DNA from: ARS1285 sp039796495
GTDB taxonomy: Archaea > Nanobdellota > Nanobdellia > Pacearchaeales > GW2011-AR1
NCBI GenBank assembly: GCA_039796495.1
Contig: JBDKJQ010000073.1
Coordinates: 1 to 24,127 of the forward strand
Direction: 5' to 3'
Length of the DNA stretch: 24,127 nt
Part shown: piece after piece, positions 22,357 to 24,127 of the stretch
Numbering within the stretch: position 1 is the stretch's first letter
Layout of the letters: each line of letters opens with the position of its first letter
Notes under the pieces: generated by a model
Told to the model about the DNA's origin: nothing
What the model saw: the letters and a program-made list of their open reading frames with translations, nothing else
Database searches by the model: none
Position numbers and translations under genes: made by a program

Positions 22357-23109
22357 TTATAATAACCACCCCTTTTTTCTTATTCCTTCATTGATGATTT
22401 CAAAGTTGAACGATTTTTCAGGGATTGAACGATGCTTTCTGATGATCGCTGTCCGTTTTCCATTTTTTCTTTGCAATTCGATGATGCACTTGCTCCAGTA
22501 TTTTAAAATATCTCCGCCGACGACGTTGACTCCTGCTTCTTTGCCTTTGAGCCACTCTTCTTCGGAGAGGAAATCACTGTATACCTGTCCGGTTATTAAT
22601 ACGGGAATATTCTTTTTTCTCGCGAGTTCGTGGAGAGTGTTGACTTGTTTTGAGAGTTCTGCATTTACTTCTTGAAGTTCTTTATATCCCTGCTTTCGTG
22701 CAGCAGCCAATTCGAGGCGATACAGCATGGTGATGCTGTCAACAATAATCAGGCCGAGATTGTCTGAATTGTTAATCTCTTTTGCCAATTTTTGGAACAT
22801 TTTTTTCTGCTCTGCAAAATTTGTTGGTTTTAGGATTACGATATGCTTTAAAATCATCTCCGGAAAATTTCCTGAAATCTGATTAATTCGGTCGACAGAA
22901 AGACTTCCTTCAGTGTCGATGAAGAGAATCTTTTTGTCTTTTTTTGCCTGATGGCACGCGGTTAATAATCCAAAATTACTTTTTCCCGAGCCTGCTGGTC
23001 CGTAGATTAGAGTAATGACTCCCGTTTCATAGCCTCCGTCCAAAAAAAGATTGAGGTCGTGGCTGCCGGTCATGATTTTTTCTGATACTACTCGTGCGGT
23101 TTCTTCCAT
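22357..23109 (-). CDS. radB: RadB recombinase paralog, 250 aa
   Basis: Archaeal RecA/RadA paralog thought to assist homologous recombination. It consists of the ATPase core only, without the N-terminal DNA-binding domain of RadA. It begins MEETARVVSEKIMTGSHDLNLFLDGGYETGVITLIYGP when read through. Walker A is GPAGSGKS (37-44), Walker B is LGLIIVDSI, and a late VLITGQVYSDF segment matches the RecA L1-proximal strand. The open frame runs 53 codons further upstream to 23268 inside the SET gene, but the family start and a CTTATAAC box (about 23132-23141 on the minus strand, 25 bases upstream) favour 23109. It follows the SET gene by 23 bases. Confidence 0.92.
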   Translation of the reverse strand: MEETARVVSEKIMTGSHDLNLFLDGGYETGVITLIYGPAGSGKSNFGLLTACHQAKKDKKILFIDTEGSLSVDRINQISGNFPEMILKHIVILKPTNFAEQKKMFQKLAKEINNSDNLGLIIVDSITMLYRLELAAARKQGYKELQEVNAELSKQVNTLHELARKKNIPVLITGQVYSDFLSEEEWLKGKEAGVNVVGGDILKYWSKCIIELQRKNGKRTAIIRKHRSIPEKSFNFEIINEGIRKKGWLL

Positions 23110-23132
23110 ATATATAATAAATTGAGAAGGTG

Positions 23133-23669
23133 TTATAAGGATTGTTGTTGCAGAATTTTTATTCTTTTGTTGATTAACGGCGAGAAATGATTTTTGTAAC
23201 GCTTTTGAAGTTTTTTTAATTTCCAGTCTTTTCCGGTTATTGTATGACGGCACAGAATAGAGGCACACTTACATTTTCCAGGCATTATCCAATTATCCTC
23301 GAGGATAAACATCGCATAATCTATAGTCAATTCTTCGTTTGGTTTAATATTTCTTCGTGCACTTATTGTAACTTCATCTTGCATCCACGTATTCGGGTCG
23401 CATGAATGATTGTGGTTGTAACTTGGATCATCATGTCTTGTTTCGTAATCGAAAACATCCCATACGTCCTCCGCAATCTGTTGAATCGCTTTGCCTTTTT
23501 GCTTTGCTTTCTGTGCTTCAAATGTATCTGTAAAATACCCACCCCAAATTACTAGAACCTCCCCTTCATTTAATGACTCTTTCGCAAAAAGTCCCAATCC
23601 ATGAGAAGGTGATTGTCTCACTTCAATTTTTGGGTTAATCCATGATTCCGTAAGATACTTTTTGTTCAT
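23133..23669 (-). CDS. SET-domain protein methyltransferase, 178 aa
   Basis: SET domains transfer methyl groups to protein lysines. Visible elements: SHGLGLFAKESLNEGEVLVIWGG (about 22-44), the pseudoknot segment YNHNHSCDPNTW, and RNIKPNEELTIDYAMF with the family Tyr. A post-SET-like Cys cluster follows (CKCASILC), with a further Cys in NHSC that could complete a zinc site. The tail is basic (LKKLQKRYKNHF). The substrate is unknown; archaeal chromatin or informational proteins are possible. It is upstream of radB on the same strand with a 23-base gap. A TATA-like GTATAAGG (23718-23725, minus strand) and the inverted repeat at 23688-23711 lie in front of it. Confidence 0.88.
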   Translation of the reverse strand: MNKKYLTESWINPKIEVRQSPSHGLGLFAKESLNEGEVLVIWGGYFTDTFEAQKAKQKGKAIQQIAEDVWDVFDYETRHDDPSYNHNHSCDPNTWMQDEVTISARRNIKPNEELTIDYAMFILEDNWIMPGKCKCASILCRHTITGKDWKLKKLQKRYKNHFSPLINKRIKILQQQSL

Positions 23670-23687
23670 ATTTATTTACTTCTTGGT

Positions 23688-23711
23688 GTTTAGTGCAATT
23701 CAGCACTAAAC
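23688..23711. promoter_or_regulatory. Perfect 9-6-9 inverted repeat, candidate operator
   Basis: GTTTAGTGC (23688-23696) and GCACTAAAC (23703-23711) are perfect complements around AATTCA. It lies between the SET/radB unit and the divergent NYN gene, downstream of the minus-strand TATA-like GTATAAGG (23718-23725), about where the SET transcript should start. That is a common place for an archaeal repressor to bind. Confidence 0.6.
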
Positions 23712-24127
23712 TGACCTCCTTATACAAATATTTCTTAATAGATTATGGTAATGATCTCAAAGCAGTGAAATTCAATTTTGAGAAATTTTGCACTTTTATA
23801 GCACATACAAGAGAGATAGCCAATATATTCTACTATAATGCTCCTCTCGATATTACAAAAGATCGTGAAAAATACAAGCTTCAGCAAAAATTCTTTGATA
23901 AATTAAGTAGAATTCCAAAATTCAATCTTGTTTTGTGCAAGATGATTAAAAGAAAAATTAAAGGAACAAACGAATTCTATTATGTTTTGAAAGAAGATGA
24001 CATACGCATGGCAGGAGATATGATTAAAGGCGCTTTTAAAAATTTTTACGATACTGCTATTTTGGTTTCTGGTGACGGGGATTTTGTGCCTGCTGTAAAA
24101 ATTGTAAGAGAGGAAGAAAAAGAAGTT
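23693..24127 (+). CDS. LabA-like NYN-domain nuclease, partial at window end
   Basis: The frame is open to the window edge and gives a clear NYN (PIN-like) domain, a family of metal-dependent RNases. Motifs: FLIDYGND with the first Asp, IFYYNAPLDITKDREKYKLQQKFFDKL, EDDIRMAGDMIKGAFKNFYDTAILVSGDGDFVPAV with the two further acidic clusters. All expected catalytic acids appear present. No ATG precedes FLIDYGND in frame; the frame is open from 23654 and GTG at 23693 is the only usual alternative start, falling inside the inverted repeat. Either GTG is used, or the true start codon has been lost. The C-terminus is not in the window. Confidence 0.78.
   Translation, partial: MQFSTKLTSLYKYFLIDYGNDLKAVKFNFEKFCTFIAHTREIANIFYYNAPLDITKDREKYKLQQKFFDKLSRIPKFNLVLCKMIKRKIKGTNEFYYVLKEDDIRMAGDMIKGAFKNFYDTAILVSGDGDFVPAVKIVREEEKEV

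Noticed and set aside
1..24127. CRISPR array or rRNA/tRNA genes
   Set aside because: No regularly spaced direct repeats and no T-arm-like or rRNA-like sequence were recognised by eye on either strand.

Overview
The window looks like a piece of an archaeal chromosome. It carries aEF1A, archaeal-type DnaG primase, RadB, a zinc-hook Rad50 ATPase, XerA recombinase, a topoisomerase IA with C-terminal zinc fingers, a NusA-like KH protein and a cis-prenyltransferase. Most genes have a TATA-like box centred about 25 bases before the start codon, so many mRNAs should be leaderless. Small genes, scattered order of normally clustered genes (nusA away from the RNA polymerase operon, rad50 without mre11/herA/nurA) and symbiont-like surface proteins suggest a small-genome DPANN lineage such as Woesearchaeota or Pacearchaeota. 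That placement is inference.

Layout. 1-4.1 kb: small unknown genes, rad50, an RNase H-fold protein and a small predicted lipoprotein with GX3 repeats. 4.07-6.3 kb: a homolog of the ArmA/Rmt 16S rRNA methyltransferases, divergent from aEF1A; the two appear to share one palindromic TATA box. 6.3-12.4 kb: a hypothetical protein, dnaG behind a leader of three hairpins, a pilin-like protein carrying a fibrinogen-related domain, nusA-like KH protein, serS and another hypothetical protein. 12.4-16.4 kb: cis-prenyltransferase, DedA membrane protein, metallophosphoesterase and a GH15 glucoamylase/trehalase-type enzyme.

16.4-18.8 kb is the unusual part. A roughly 310-base stretch of nested complementary stems (candidate structured RNA) borders a roughly 2 kb element with imperfect terminal inverted repeats. 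The element holds an overlapping pair of AT-rich genes, a SAM methyltransferase and a Qng1/DUF2419 queuosine-salvage hydrolase. Many hairpins in this stretch share GAA/GCA triloops, all on the + strand. Just outside the right repeat is a dif-like 11-6-11 site followed by xerA and topA.

21.9-24.1 kb: a hypothetical gene, then SET-domain protein and radB transcribed together on the minus strand, divergent from a LabA-like NYN nuclease gene that runs off the window. A perfect 9-6-9 inverted repeat lies between the divergent genes. Informational genes (replication, repair, translation) dominate; the inverted-repeat cassette, surface protein and rRNA methyltransferase are the accessory content. 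No tRNA, rRNA or CRISPR array was recognised.
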